Assembly (NCBI GenBank): GCA_903910765.1
Contig: CAIWBA010000001.1
Coordinates: 1 to 34,847, forward strand
Length of the DNA stretch: 34,847 nucleotides
DNA from: an uncultured Bacteroidota bacterium
Lineage (GTDB): Bacteria; Bacteroidota; Bacteroidia; Chitinophagales; Chitinophagaceae
Direction: 5' to 3'
Part shown: positions 1 through 7,017 of the stretch, one piece after another
How the letters are laid out: the number at the start of each line of letters is the position of its first letter
Numbering within the stretch: the first letter of the stretch is position 1
Program-made: the position numbers and the translations under genes
Notes under the pieces: model-generated
Databases searched by the model: none
Told to the model about the DNA's origin: nothing
The model's input: only the letters and a program-made list of their open reading frames with translations

Positions 1-99
1 CAAAATTCCTTTGAAAAAGTGGCGCATAAATTAAAAGTGATACAAACCAAAGAAGGCTGGAAAGTGGATCTTAAATATTCCTATACCCCAGAACTTTAA
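1..99 (+). CDS. 3' end of an unidentified protein (partial)
   Basis: An open frame enters from the left edge in frame 1 and ends at TAA 97-99, giving the last 32 residues of a protein. The visible piece is hydrophilic and rich in Lys, ending YSYTPEL. The stretch KLKVIQTKEGWKVDL resembles the closing strands of small secreted or lipoprotein beta domains, but this is too short to assign a family. The next promoter-like box starts about 50 bases downstream, so this gene probably ends its transcription unit here. That it is coding rests on the open frame and amino-acid composition only. Confidence 0.55.
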   Translation, partial: QNSFEKVAHKLKVIQTKEGWKVDLKYSYTPEL

Positions 100-150
100 T
101 CAACAACCACTGTATTACAATTGACATTTAACTTCATTTGAGAATTTTTG

Positions 151-158
151 TATATTTG
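151..158 (+). promoter_or_regulatory. Bacteroidetes-type -7 box (TAnnTTTG)
   Basis: TATATTTG matches the TAnnTTTG consensus exactly and lies 36 bases before the ATG of the 50-aa ORF at 195. No good TTTG -33 element sits at the expected 19-21 base distance, so this is a half-supported promoter. Confidence 0.45.
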
Positions 159-194
159 CAAAACATTACATTAACACATTAAAATAAAATAAGT

Positions 195-347
195 ATGGAA
201 GCGCAAAAAAGTACCAAAAAATATTGGATCTATTTCTCTGTTTGGTTAATCATCTTGGTTGCATTAATCATTTTTAAAAGAGAATTTTTCTGGTTAGCAC
301 TTCCAGGTACCTTAACTTATTTTGCAAAAGGAATGGATTTATTTTAG
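195..347 (+). CDS. Small 50-aa membrane protein, function unknown
   Basis: ATG at 195 opens a 50-codon frame ending in TAG at 345-347. The peptide starts with a polar, Lys-rich head (MEAQKSTKKYW), followed by one strongly hydrophobic helix at about residues 11-27, then KRE and a second moderately hydrophobic stretch to the C-terminus (residues 31-50). This suggests a one- or two-pass inner-membrane peptide with a cytoplasmic N-terminus. A TAnnTTTG box lies just upstream and a perfect palindromic terminator 24 bases downstream, so it has its own transcription-unit signals. I do not recognise the family. It is too short for usual length cut-offs. Confidence 0.6.
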   Translation: MEAQKSTKKYWIYFSVWLIILVALIIFKREFFWLALPGTLTYFAKGMDLF

Positions 348-370
348 TTTAGTCTATTTAGAAAAATTTT

Positions 371-410
371 ATATAAAAAGGGTCCCGATGCATCGGGACC
401 CTTTTTATAT
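371..410. terminator. Perfect 40-bp palindrome, bidirectional terminator
   Basis: Positions 371-390 and 391-410 are exact reverse complements with no spacer. The GC-rich core GGGTCCCGATG/CATCGGGACCC is flanked by A-tract and T-tract arms, so either strand gives a hairpin followed by five T and then ATAT. It lies between the + strand small ORF (ends 347) and the - strand serine hydrolase (ends 430), exactly where convergent units need a shared intrinsic terminator. Confidence 0.9.
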
Positions 411-429
411 CTCAATAATTTTAAATTAC

Positions 430-1578
430 TTATTTCAATAAAGACAAAGCCGCAGCTGCAAAACTAAAATTTTCAGGCTGATGATGATGAATAGGCTTCG
501 TGACTTTGGATTCTCCCAAACGAACCACGATTGCATTTTTATCTCTTATAATATATACGTATTGCCCAAACAATCCATTTTGAGCAACCACTTCATGTCC
601 TTGTTCCTTAAATATCCAATATTGATAGCCATAAAAATCAACCGGATTGCCATTTTCATAAGGATCCTTTAAATAGGAAGCAGGTGTAGTTGCAGCCTTA
701 ATATAACTTTCAGAAACAATTTGTTTACCATTCCATTGTCCATTATTCAATACCAACTGACCAAATCTTGCATAGTCATGCGCTACCCCATTAAAACAGC
801 AAAACGCTTTTTCATGATTTTTGTTCCCGTCTAATAACCACAGCGCATCTGCTTCAGCCCCCATTGGTTTCATGAATCTTTCAGAAACTAATTCAGAAAT
901 ATTTTGACCAAATGCTTTTTCAACAATAAATCCTAGCACCTGTGTATCTGCACTACGATAATCCCAATGAACACCCGCCGGCTCCTTTGCTTTTAGCTGG
1001 CTAATTAAATACCCCTCATCGTCCCCATAATAAGCCGATGCATTTAAACTAAAATAGCTTTTATCAGATTCGCGATAATTGGTTCCAGAACTCATGGTTA
1101 ATAAATCCTTGATGCGCACTTTTTCCAATCCAGCTTCCTTAAAATGAGGCACATAATTTCCGACAGGCTCGTCTAAGGATTTAATTTTTCCTTCATCAAG
1201 CGCAATACCTATTAATAAAGAGATGATACTTTTTGCTGCCGAAAAAGAGCCACTTAATGTTTTGGGTGTATATCCATCCCAATATTTTTCATATAACAAC
1301 TTTCCGTTTTGTATTACAATAAATGCATGGGTATCATTAGAATCAATCACTGCCATTAAAGAGTCCGGGATGACCCCTTTATTATAGTTTGAATCCAATG
1401 GCCAATATTGCGGCGCACCCCCACTGGCCACCAAACGGGTAGGATGTGTTTTGTAGTCATGGATACTATGTTTACCCCAAATAGCGAAGTTTTTTAAATG
1501 TGAAAACTGGGGTGTAAATGATAATCCAACTATTAAAACCACAATGACTAATAGTGAAATAATTATTTTTTTTAACAT
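430..1578 (-). CDS. Membrane-anchored serine hydrolase, beta-lactamase/class C family
   Basis: A 382-aa protein of the serine beta-lactamase-like superfamily (class C / esterase / D-aminopeptidase type). Residues 4-20 form an uncleaved-looking hydrophobic anchor, so the catalytic domain should face the periplasm. The nucleophile motif S-x-x-K is SAAK at 113-116 and the Y-x-S motif is YRS at 207-209. A glycine-containing third motif near the C-terminus reads QNGLFGQ in place of the usual K-T-G. These residues fit hydrolysis of an amide or ester through an acyl-serine intermediate. The substrate cannot be read from the sequence, and family members include penicillin-binding-like, esterase and amidohydrolase activities. 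A HHHQPE cluster sits near the end. It is divergent from the nitroreductase at 1692, sharing a 113-bp spacer with operator-like palindromes. Confidence 0.85.
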   Translation of the reverse strand: MLKKIIISLLVIVVLIVGLSFTPQFSHLKNFAIWGKHSIHDYKTHPTRLVASGGAPQYWPLDSNYNKGVIPDSLMAVIDSNDTHAFIVIQNGKLLYEKYWDGYTPKTLSGSFSAAKSIISLLIGIALDEGKIKSLDEPVGNYVPHFKEAGLEKVRIKDLLTMSSGTNYRESDKSYFSLNASAYYGDDEGYLISQLKAKEPAGVHWDYRSADTQVLGFIVEKAFGQNISELVSERFMKPMGAEADALWLLDGNKNHEKAFCCFNGVAHDYARFGQLVLNNGQWNGKQIVSESYIKAATTPASYLKDPYENGNPVDFYGYQYWIFKEQGHEVVAQNGLFGQYVYIIRDKNAIVVRLGESKVTKPIHHHQPENFSFAAAALSLLK

Positions 1579-1632
1579 AGCTTATTAAAGTTTAATTTAA
1601 TTTGCACCCGGATCAAACCGAATGACTAATTA

Positions 1633-1660
1633 GTTGTTATATAATAACAACCATTTGGTT
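1633..1660. promoter_or_regulatory. Overlapping inverted repeats in a divergent spacer (possible operator)
   Basis: GTTGTTAT (1633-1640) and ATAACAAC (1644-1651) form a perfect 8-bp inverted repeat with a 3-base centre. AACCA/TGGTT (1649-1653 and 1656-1660) overlaps its right edge. Both lie between the divergent serine hydrolase and nitroreductase starts. The size fits a dimeric repressor site, but no regulator gene is adjacent, so the role is inferred. Confidence 0.4.
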
Positions 1661-1691
1661 AGGTAAAATTAAATAAAATAAATAGTACTTC

Positions 1692-2414
1692 ATGCTTTCC
1701 AACCAATTTCAAGAAATAATTGATCGTCGCCGTTCTAACCGAAAATTTGACCCATTGGTGGAAGTGCCAGATGATGTCATCAAACGGAGTTTGGAAAGAG
1801 CAATACTCTCCCCGAATAGTAGTAATATGCAATTATGGGAGTTTTATTGGATCAAGAATAAGGAAGAAAGAGAAAAATACACTGCTTTGTGCCTTGGACA
1901 ATCCGCAGCTAAAACTTCCAAACAATTGGTGGTTTTTGTGACAAGGAAAGATTTATGGCCCCAACGTGCCAAATGGAATTACAACAGATTAAAAGATGCC
2001 ATCAAAGGCGAACCAAATAAATTAGAAAAAAGAGGCTTGGATTATTACGGAAAATTAATGCCCTTGGCTTACCGCAGTGATATTTTTGGAGTTTTCACTT
2101 TTATTCGCCGATGCATGAGTTTTTTTATGGGATTAACCAAACCATTTATTCGATTTGGCGGAAAAGCAGATCAAAGAATCACTGTGCATAAATCATGTGC
2201 ATTAGCTGCTCAAACATTTATGCTCTCTATTGCTGCGGAAGGTTTTGAATCCTGCCCAATGGAAGGATTTGATCAAGTACGCGTAAAAAAACAATTGAAT
2301 TTACCAAGGGGTGCTGAAATTAATATGATCATCGGTGTGGGTAAAGGAACGAATGATGGTGTGTGGGGTCCACGTTTCAGAATACCATACGAAGAAGTGG
2401 TCTTTGAAAGATAA
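1692..2414 (+). CDS. Nitroreductase-family flavoprotein
   Basis: A 240-aa protein with the N-terminal pattern of FMN-dependent nitroreductases: RRRSNRKF at 12-19 (phosphate-binding Arg cluster), then a SPNSSNMQ segment at about 41-48 that normally lines the FMN and substrate pocket. The C-terminal part has the AAEGFESCPMEGFD segment typical of the family, followed by a glycine-rich IIGVGKG turn. Such enzymes reduce nitro groups, quinones or other acceptors with NAD(P)H in the cytoplasm. It is longer than minimal nitroreductases because of a mid-protein insert (about 95-160) containing a hydrophobic FFMGL stretch. It is a single-gene unit closed by the terminator at 2442. The family is clear; the substrate is unknown. 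Confidence 0.88.
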   Translation: MLSNQFQEIIDRRRSNRKFDPLVEVPDDVIKRSLERAILSPNSSNMQLWEFYWIKNKEEREKYTALCLGQSAAKTSKQLVVFVTRKDLWPQRAKWNYNRLKDAIKGEPNKLEKRGLDYYGKLMPLAYRSDIFGVFTFIRRCMSFFMGLTKPFIRFGGKADQRITVHKSCALAAQTFMLSIAAEGFESCPMEGFDQVRVKKQLNLPRGAEINMIIGVGKGTNDGVWGPRFRIPYEEVVFER

Positions 2415-2441
2415 TTGATCGCATTGAATAGTTCATCCAAT

Positions 2442-2480
2442 AAAAAAAGAGTAACTCCATTTATTAGTTACTCTTTTTTT
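2442..2480. terminator. Intrinsic terminator after the nitroreductase
   Basis: A 14-bp perfect stem, 2442-2455 against 2467-2480, with an 11-base loop. The left arm begins with seven A and the right arm ends with seven T, so the hairpin can work for the + strand nitroreductase and also for the convergent DUF1080 gene at 2531. Confidence 0.88.
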
Positions 2481-2530
2481 ATTAAAGCCCTACATAAATA
2501 AAAAATTTACAGCGAGCTATTGAAAATAGA

Positions 2531-3478
2531 CTATTTCGCAGGCGTAATCACGATGTTACGATATTCAATAACACCATGGTCACCCTGCATCATAATGGGC
2601 CCTGGTTCCCCCTCGCGACTATCCAATGCGCCTCCAGTAATCCCTGGTATAATTTGGTTTTGAATAACTATTTTACCATTAGCAATGACCGTTACAATGC
2701 GACCAACTAATGTTATATCATAAGATTGCCAAACACCTGGCTCTTTAGCCACCATTTCCAATGGATCAATAAAACCATATAAACCCCCTAAATGTATATT
2801 GGTAGCTTCCATCCCCTTGCTGTCTTCTACTTGCACTTCATAACGCCCCCTTAAATAAACACCACTATTGCTTTCCTTCGGATAACGAAATTCAATATGT
2901 AATTTAAAATCAGTAAAGGTTTGTGTCGATCTGATATTTGATCCTGGACGCGGACTTCTTAATATCCCATTTTCAACGATCCATTGGTTATCTTTTCCTA
3001 AAGCTTGCCAGCCGGCTAAATTTTTTCCATTAAATAATTGAATAGGTTTGCCCCATACAGGTGCTTTATCCCTTTTTAAACTTGGTGCAGGCACACCCAC
3101 CCAAGTAAGGGTTTGTCCCCTTGGGGTAATCATGGTGCCAGATAATTTACCATCTTTTAATACGCCTTCCACAATTAATTCTTTATCAGTTACTTCCCAT
3201 TGTGCAGGGATATGGAAAGAAACTTTATTGTCTTTAAAAACAACTTCAGAAATCGGACGTGCGCTTCCGCCATCCGCTACAAAATGTCCCGTTAATGTTT
3301 GAATGCCCAACAAACGCACTTCTAACCAAGATGCAGCTAAACGGTCCCCTAAATCAACTGTCAAATCCCATCTGCCTTCAATGGGTTGTCGCTTTGGCGT
3401 TTCCCCAAATGCAAATAAGTTTATACTAACTATAAATAAGAATATAAAAATGAAAATGGATTTTAGTTTGGATTTCAT
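2531..3478 (-). CDS. Secreted DUF1080 (3-keto-disaccharide hydrolase-like) protein
   Basis: The start at 3478 is preferred because it places a classical signal peptide at the N-terminus (MKSKLKSI, then a hydrophobic IFIFLFIVSINLFAF run). An in-frame ATG at 3511 would add 11 residues. The product is 315 aa from 3478. About the first 120 mature residues form a beta-rich region (EGRWDLTVDLGDR...). The C-terminal half carries the DUF1080 signature, with IQLFNGKNLAGWQ at its start and IEFRYPKESNSGVYLRGRYE in the middle. The fold is a concanavalin-like jelly roll, and characterised relatives cleave 3-keto-glycosides. It is divergent from the beta-helix protein at 3669, which suggests a shared role in extracellular carbohydrate use. 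Activity is inferred from family membership only. Confidence 0.85.
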   Translation of the reverse strand: MKSKLKSIFIFIFLFIVSINLFAFGETPKRQPIEGRWDLTVDLGDRLAASWLEVRLLGIQTLTGHFVADGGSARPISEVVFKDNKVSFHIPAQWEVTDKELIVEGVLKDGKLSGTMITPRGQTLTWVGVPAPSLKRDKAPVWGKPIQLFNGKNLAGWQALGKDNQWIVENGILRSPRPGSNIRSTQTFTDFKLHIEFRYPKESNSGVYLRGRYEVQVEDSKGMEATNIHLGGLYGFIDPLEMVAKEPGVWQSYDITLVGRIVTVIANGKIVIQNQIIPGITGGALDSREGEPGPIMMQGDHGVIEYRNIVITPAK

Positions 3479-3668
3479 TTTGAAAAGGATTTGATTATAA
3501 GATGTATGCAATTGACTTTTGAACTTTGAATTTACAAAATTTTATAACATAAATATCAAAATTTTGACAATCGCATGTAATATATGATAACGAAAATTGT
3601 AGGGAGTAGAATTGTCCATAAAATTGATTAATTTCAAAATACCTAACAATAATTACACAATACCTATA
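3479..3668. promoter_or_regulatory. Divergent spacer with a 12-bp palindrome
   Basis: This 190-bp A+T-rich spacer separates the two divergent secreted-protein genes. It contains the perfect palindrome TCAAAATTTTGA at 3556-3567. I see no exact TAnnTTTG box for either gene. The palindrome is an operator candidate, but A/T palindromes of this size arise easily by chance. Confidence 0.25.
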
Positions 3669-6110
3669 ATGAAAAAGCAAGGCAGCCTTCTAATTTATAT
3701 ATTTTTTGGCTTAACGATGATTACTGCAAATGCGCAGATAAAAATTTACGTTTCAAACAAAGGGAATGATAATGCAAACGGTGACATCAATCATCCAGTG
3801 GCGAGCTTTGAACGTGCCCAAAATATTGCACAAAAAAGTAAACCAACGGTTTCCGTGCAAGTCATATTTAAAAATGGTACTTATTATTTACCGAATACAA
3901 TTCATTTTACGCAAAAAGACAGCAAAATTGCCAAAGCTTCCATCACCTATTCTGCCGAAAATGAAGGAGGTGCAGTTATTAGTGGTGGCGCACAATTAAA
4001 AGTCAATTGGGCATTATATAAAAATGGAATTTATGTAACCGATGTTTTACCAGGTACTAAAATTGATCAATTATATATTAATGGGGAAAGACAACCCATG
4101 GCAAGATATCCAAATGCCCAAATTGGTAAAAACGTATTTGATAGTTGGGATTTAAGTCACAATGCCATATTTGATTCACTAGCCGATGTACTAATACCTT
4201 CCCGTATTGCAAAATGGAATCATCCTGAAGGTGGCTATATACATGCAATGCATGAAAGTTTATGGGGCGATATGCATTGGTTGATAAAAGGGAAGGATAA
4301 AAATAACACGCTTGTCATGGAAGGTGGCTGGCAAAATAACCGCCCATCCAAAATGCACCCGGTATTTAGAATGGTGGAAAATATTTTTGAGGAATTAGAT
4401 GCCCCTGGTGAGTGGTTCCTAAACGAAGCAACACATCAACTTTATTATTATCCAAAGAATAAAAACATCAAAGATGCTAAAGTTGAAATTGTACGACTAC
4501 CCCATCTGATAGAAATAAATGGTTCCATTGAAAACCCAGTAACAAATATTAATATTAAAGGATTTGTATTTAGACATACCGCGCGCACTTTTATGGAAAA
4601 CAAGGATCCCTTATTACGATCGGACTGGACCATTTATAGAGGAGGTGCCATTGTATTCACAGGCGCTGAAAACTGTGAAATAAGTAACTGCGAATTTGAC
4701 CAAGTAGGTGGAAATACCATCCTCGTAAATCATTACAATGAAAACATAAAAATTAAAAGTTGTTATATTCACAATAGTGGTGCGAGTGGTATTGTATTTG
4801 TGGGTGATACCATGGCTGTTCGCAATAGAAAGATGGGGTATGGTCGTCAAAATTATGAAACACTTGATACGACCAAGGGACCATTAATTAATAACTACCC
4901 TAGAAATTGTTTGGTGGAAGATTGTTTAATTACCATGACAGGTAGGGTTGAAAAACAAACTGCGCCCATACAAATTTCAGTGGCATACAAAATACATGTA
5001 AATCATTGTTCTATTTATGATGTTCCTAGAGCAGGCATTAATATTAGCGAAGGTGCATTTGGCGGACATATTATTGAAAATTCGGACATATTTAATACGG
5101 TACTTGAAACTGGTGATCATGGAAGTTTTAATTCCTGGGGTCGAGATAGGTACTGGAGTCCTAGTCAAAAAATAGTGCACGAGCAAGTAGCAAAAAATAA
5201 GCAGCTCCCCTTTTTGGATATGCTTGACAAAAATATCATCCGTCATAACCGGTGGAGATGTGACCATGGATGGGATATTGACTTAGATGATGGCTCCAGT
5301 CAATATGAAGTTTACGATAACTTATTATTGAATGGGGGTTTGAAGTTTAGAGAAGGTTATAACAGAACAGCCACCAATAACATTATCGTCAATAATAGCT
5401 TTCACCCACATGTATGGTACAAAGAAAGCGGTGATGTTTTTACAAAAAATATTTTGTTTGGCACGTACAAGGAAATATTAATGAACAATACCATTGGAGA
5501 AAATAAAAAATGGGGAAAATTAATTGACGCTAACTTTTTCATGGGCGATACTTCCAATAATCATTTGTTCATTCAAAACGGATGTGATTCAAATTCCATC
5601 ATGGGCGACCCGCAATTTAAAAATCCTGCCATCGGTGATTTTACGGTTTTAAACAAGGCAGCTTTATTGAAGTTAGGCTTTGTCAATTTTGACATGCAAC
5701 ATTTTGGCGTTACCAATCAAAAACTAAAAAGCATTGCTAAAATTCCAACATTCCCCAGATTACTTAATAAAGTAAATAAAACAAAAGCAATCACAGCTAT
5801 ATGGATGGGCACCAAAATTATGGAACCCAAGGATGAATCAATGTCAGCATTTGGGGTTGGCTTTGAAGTATCCGGCGTTGCATTAGGTGAAATTAAAAAT
5901 GAAAGCCCCCTTGATCAAATTGGATTTAAAACAGGTGACTTAATCATTGGAATGAATGGCGAAAAAACAAGTTCAATTAAAAAATTAATGTCGTTACTAT
6001 TATCAAGCGCTAGTATTATACAAAAACACAACTACATCATTATTCGCGCACAACAGAAAATAAATATTTATTATACGGGTAAAATAGATGCGAAAATTAG
6101 CATTGAATAA
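3669..6110 (+). CDS. Secreted right-handed beta-helix protein with C-terminal PDZ domain
   Basis: The ATG at 3669 is preferred over the in-frame ATG at 3612 because it begins a signal peptide (MKKQGSLLIYIFFGLTMITA, cleavage near NAQ). This gives 813 aa. Mature residues begin IYVSNKGNDNANGD, the usual opening of surface beta-helix polysaccharide-active enzymes. The central 300-400 residues are rich in the Asn- and Gly-containing turns of parallel beta-helix coils. They include ETGDHGSFNSWGRDRYW and GWDIDLDDGSS, motifs I associate with GH141-like and related beta-helix hydrolases. The last ~80 residues form a PDZ-like domain (GFEVSGVALGEIKNESPLDQ, then GFKTGDLIIGMNGE). It probably acts on a polysaccharide outside the inner membrane; the PDZ may bind a partner C-terminus. 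Family confidence is good; exact activity is unknown. Confidence 0.82.
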   Translation: MKKQGSLLIYIFFGLTMITANAQIKIYVSNKGNDNANGDINHPVASFERAQNIAQKSKPTVSVQVIFKNGTYYLPNTIHFTQKDSKIAKASITYSAENEGGAVISGGAQLKVNWALYKNGIYVTDVLPGTKIDQLYINGERQPMARYPNAQIGKNVFDSWDLSHNAIFDSLADVLIPSRIAKWNHPEGGYIHAMHESLWGDMHWLIKGKDKNNTLVMEGGWQNNRPSKMHPVFRMVENIFEELDAPGEWFLNEATHQLYYYPKNKNIKDAKVEIVRLPHLIEINGSIENPVTNINIKGFVFRHTARTFMENKDPLLRSDWTIYRGGAIVFTGAENCEISNCEFDQVGGNTILVNHYNENIKIKSCYIHNSGASGIVFVGDTMAVRNRKMGYGRQNYETLDTTKGPLINNYPRNCLVEDCLITMTGRVEKQTAPIQISVAYKIHVNHCSIYDVPRAGINISEGAFGGHIIENSDIFNTVLETGDHGSFNSWGRDRYWSPSQKIVHEQVAKNKQLPFLDMLDKNIIRHNRWRCDHGWDIDLDDGSSQYEVYDNLLLNGGLKFREGYNRTATNNIIVNNSFHPHVWYKESGDVFTKNILFGTYKEILMNNTIGENKKWGKLIDANFFMGDTSNNHLFIQNGCDSNSIMGDPQFKNPAIGDFTVLNKAALLKLGFVNFDMQHFGVTNQKLKSIAKIPTFPRLLNKVNKTKAITAIWMGTKIMEPKDESMSAFGVGFEVSGVALGEIKNESPLDQIGFKTGDLIIGMNGEKTSSIKKLMSLLLSSASIIQKHNYIIIRAQQKINIYYTGKIDAKISIE

Positions 6111-6114
6111 AGTA

Positions 6115-6180
6115 GCGATAAGCCAATGTCCCTATATTTTAAAGGCTTTTGTCCCTATTTATCCCTGAATTGGTTATCGC
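6115..6180. repeat. Long imperfect inverted repeat enclosing two direct repeats
   Basis: GCGATAAGCCAAT (6115-6127) pairs with ATTGGTTATCGC (6169-6180) apart from one bulged base. The 41-base interior holds GTCCCTAT twice (6128-6135 and 6151-6158). It starts five bases after the beta-helix stop codon. It has no T-tract typical of a terminator, so it may be an RNA structure or a protein-binding site. Confidence 0.5.
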
Positions 6181-6204
6181 ATGCCCTATCTATCTAAAAA
6201 AAGC

Positions 6205-6212
6205 TATTTTTG
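6205..6212 (+). promoter_or_regulatory. -7 box (TAnnTTTG) before the GT2 gene
   Basis: TATTTTTG matches the consensus exactly, 43 bases before the ATG at 6256. A clear -33 TTTG is absent at the expected distance. Confidence 0.45.
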
Positions 6213-6255
6213 CCAAGTATTTTGACAACAGTTATGCTAATTAAATTTTTCGAGA

Positions 6256-7005
6256 ATGATTAACGGTAAAAAAGTGGTGGTGGTCATGCCTGCATATAAT
6301 GCAGAAAAAACATTAGAGCAAACTTATAATGAAATCCCATTTGATATTGTAGATGATGTTATTTTAGTGAACGACGCAAGTAAGGATCATACCGTTATTG
6401 AAGCGGAGCGTTTGGGTATTAAGCATATTATTACCCATACCCAAAATAAAGGGTATGGCGGTAACCAAAAATCATGTTACAATAAAGCACTTGAATTAAA
6501 TGCAGATATCGTAGTCATGTTGCACCCCGACTACCAATACACCCCTAAGCTTATTTTAGCCATGAGTAGCATCATTGCGAATGACTTATATCCTGTTGTT
6601 TTTGGATCAAGAATTTTAGGAAAAGGTGCATTAAAAGGCGGGATGCCGATGTATAAATTTATTGCCAATCGTATTTTGACTTTGACGCAGAATATTTTAA
6701 TGAACCAGAAGTTAAGCGAATATCATACAGGCTATCGTTCATTTAGCAAAGAAGTTTTGTTAAAAGTGAATTATGAAGCAAATAACGATGATTTTGTATT
6801 TGACAATGAAATGATTGCGCAAATTTTTGATGCGGGATTTGAAATTGGCGAAGTCACCTGCCCTACCAAATATTTTGACGATGCCTCCTCAATTAACCTT
6901 AAACGAAGTATCCAATACGGCATTGGCGTTCTTGGTGTTTCCTTTGGTTATTTTTTCAAGCAATTAGGTTTATATAATTCCCCGATCTACAAACACAAGC
7001 ACTAA
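6256..7005 (+). CDS. GT2-family glycosyltransferase (polyprenyl-phosphate sugar synthase-like)
   Basis: A 249-aa GT-A fold glycosyltransferase. Residues 7-16 (VVVVMPAYNA) open the nucleotide-binding fold. D40 lies in VNDASKDHT and D92 in HPDYQ, at the positions of the sugar-nucleotide and metal-binding acidic residues. Residues 122-126 (ILGKG) and 157-165 (YHTGYRSFS) follow the pattern of DPM1-like enzymes. There is no clear transmembrane segment, so it is probably a peripheral cytoplasmic enzyme that transfers a sugar to a polyprenyl phosphate or similar acceptor. It ends 12 bases from the convergent GT83-type gene, which uses polyprenyl-phosphate sugars. The pairing suggests donor synthesis and transfer in one pathway, although the opposite orientation rules out one operon. 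Confidence 0.85.
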   Translation: MINGKKVVVVMPAYNAEKTLEQTYNEIPFDIVDDVILVNDASKDHTVIEAERLGIKHIITHTQNKGYGGNQKSCYNKALELNADIVVMLHPDYQYTPKLILAMSSIIANDLYPVVFGSRILGKGALKGGMPMYKFIANRILTLTQNILMNQKLSEYHTGYRSFSKEVLLKVNYEANNDDFVFDNEMIAQIFDAGFEIGEVTCPTKYFDDASSINLKRSIQYGIGVLGVSFGYFFKQLGLYNSPIYKHKH

Positions 7006-7017
7006 TTTTCTAAACAC

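Noticed and set aside
3495-3680. 61-codon - strand ORF in the divergent spacer
   Set aside because: It overlaps the starts of both flanking secreted-protein genes and has no coding-like composition.
4614-5267. Two - strand ORFs inside the beta-helix gene
   Set aside because: They lie fully within a longer gene with clear domain and signal-peptide evidence on the + strand.
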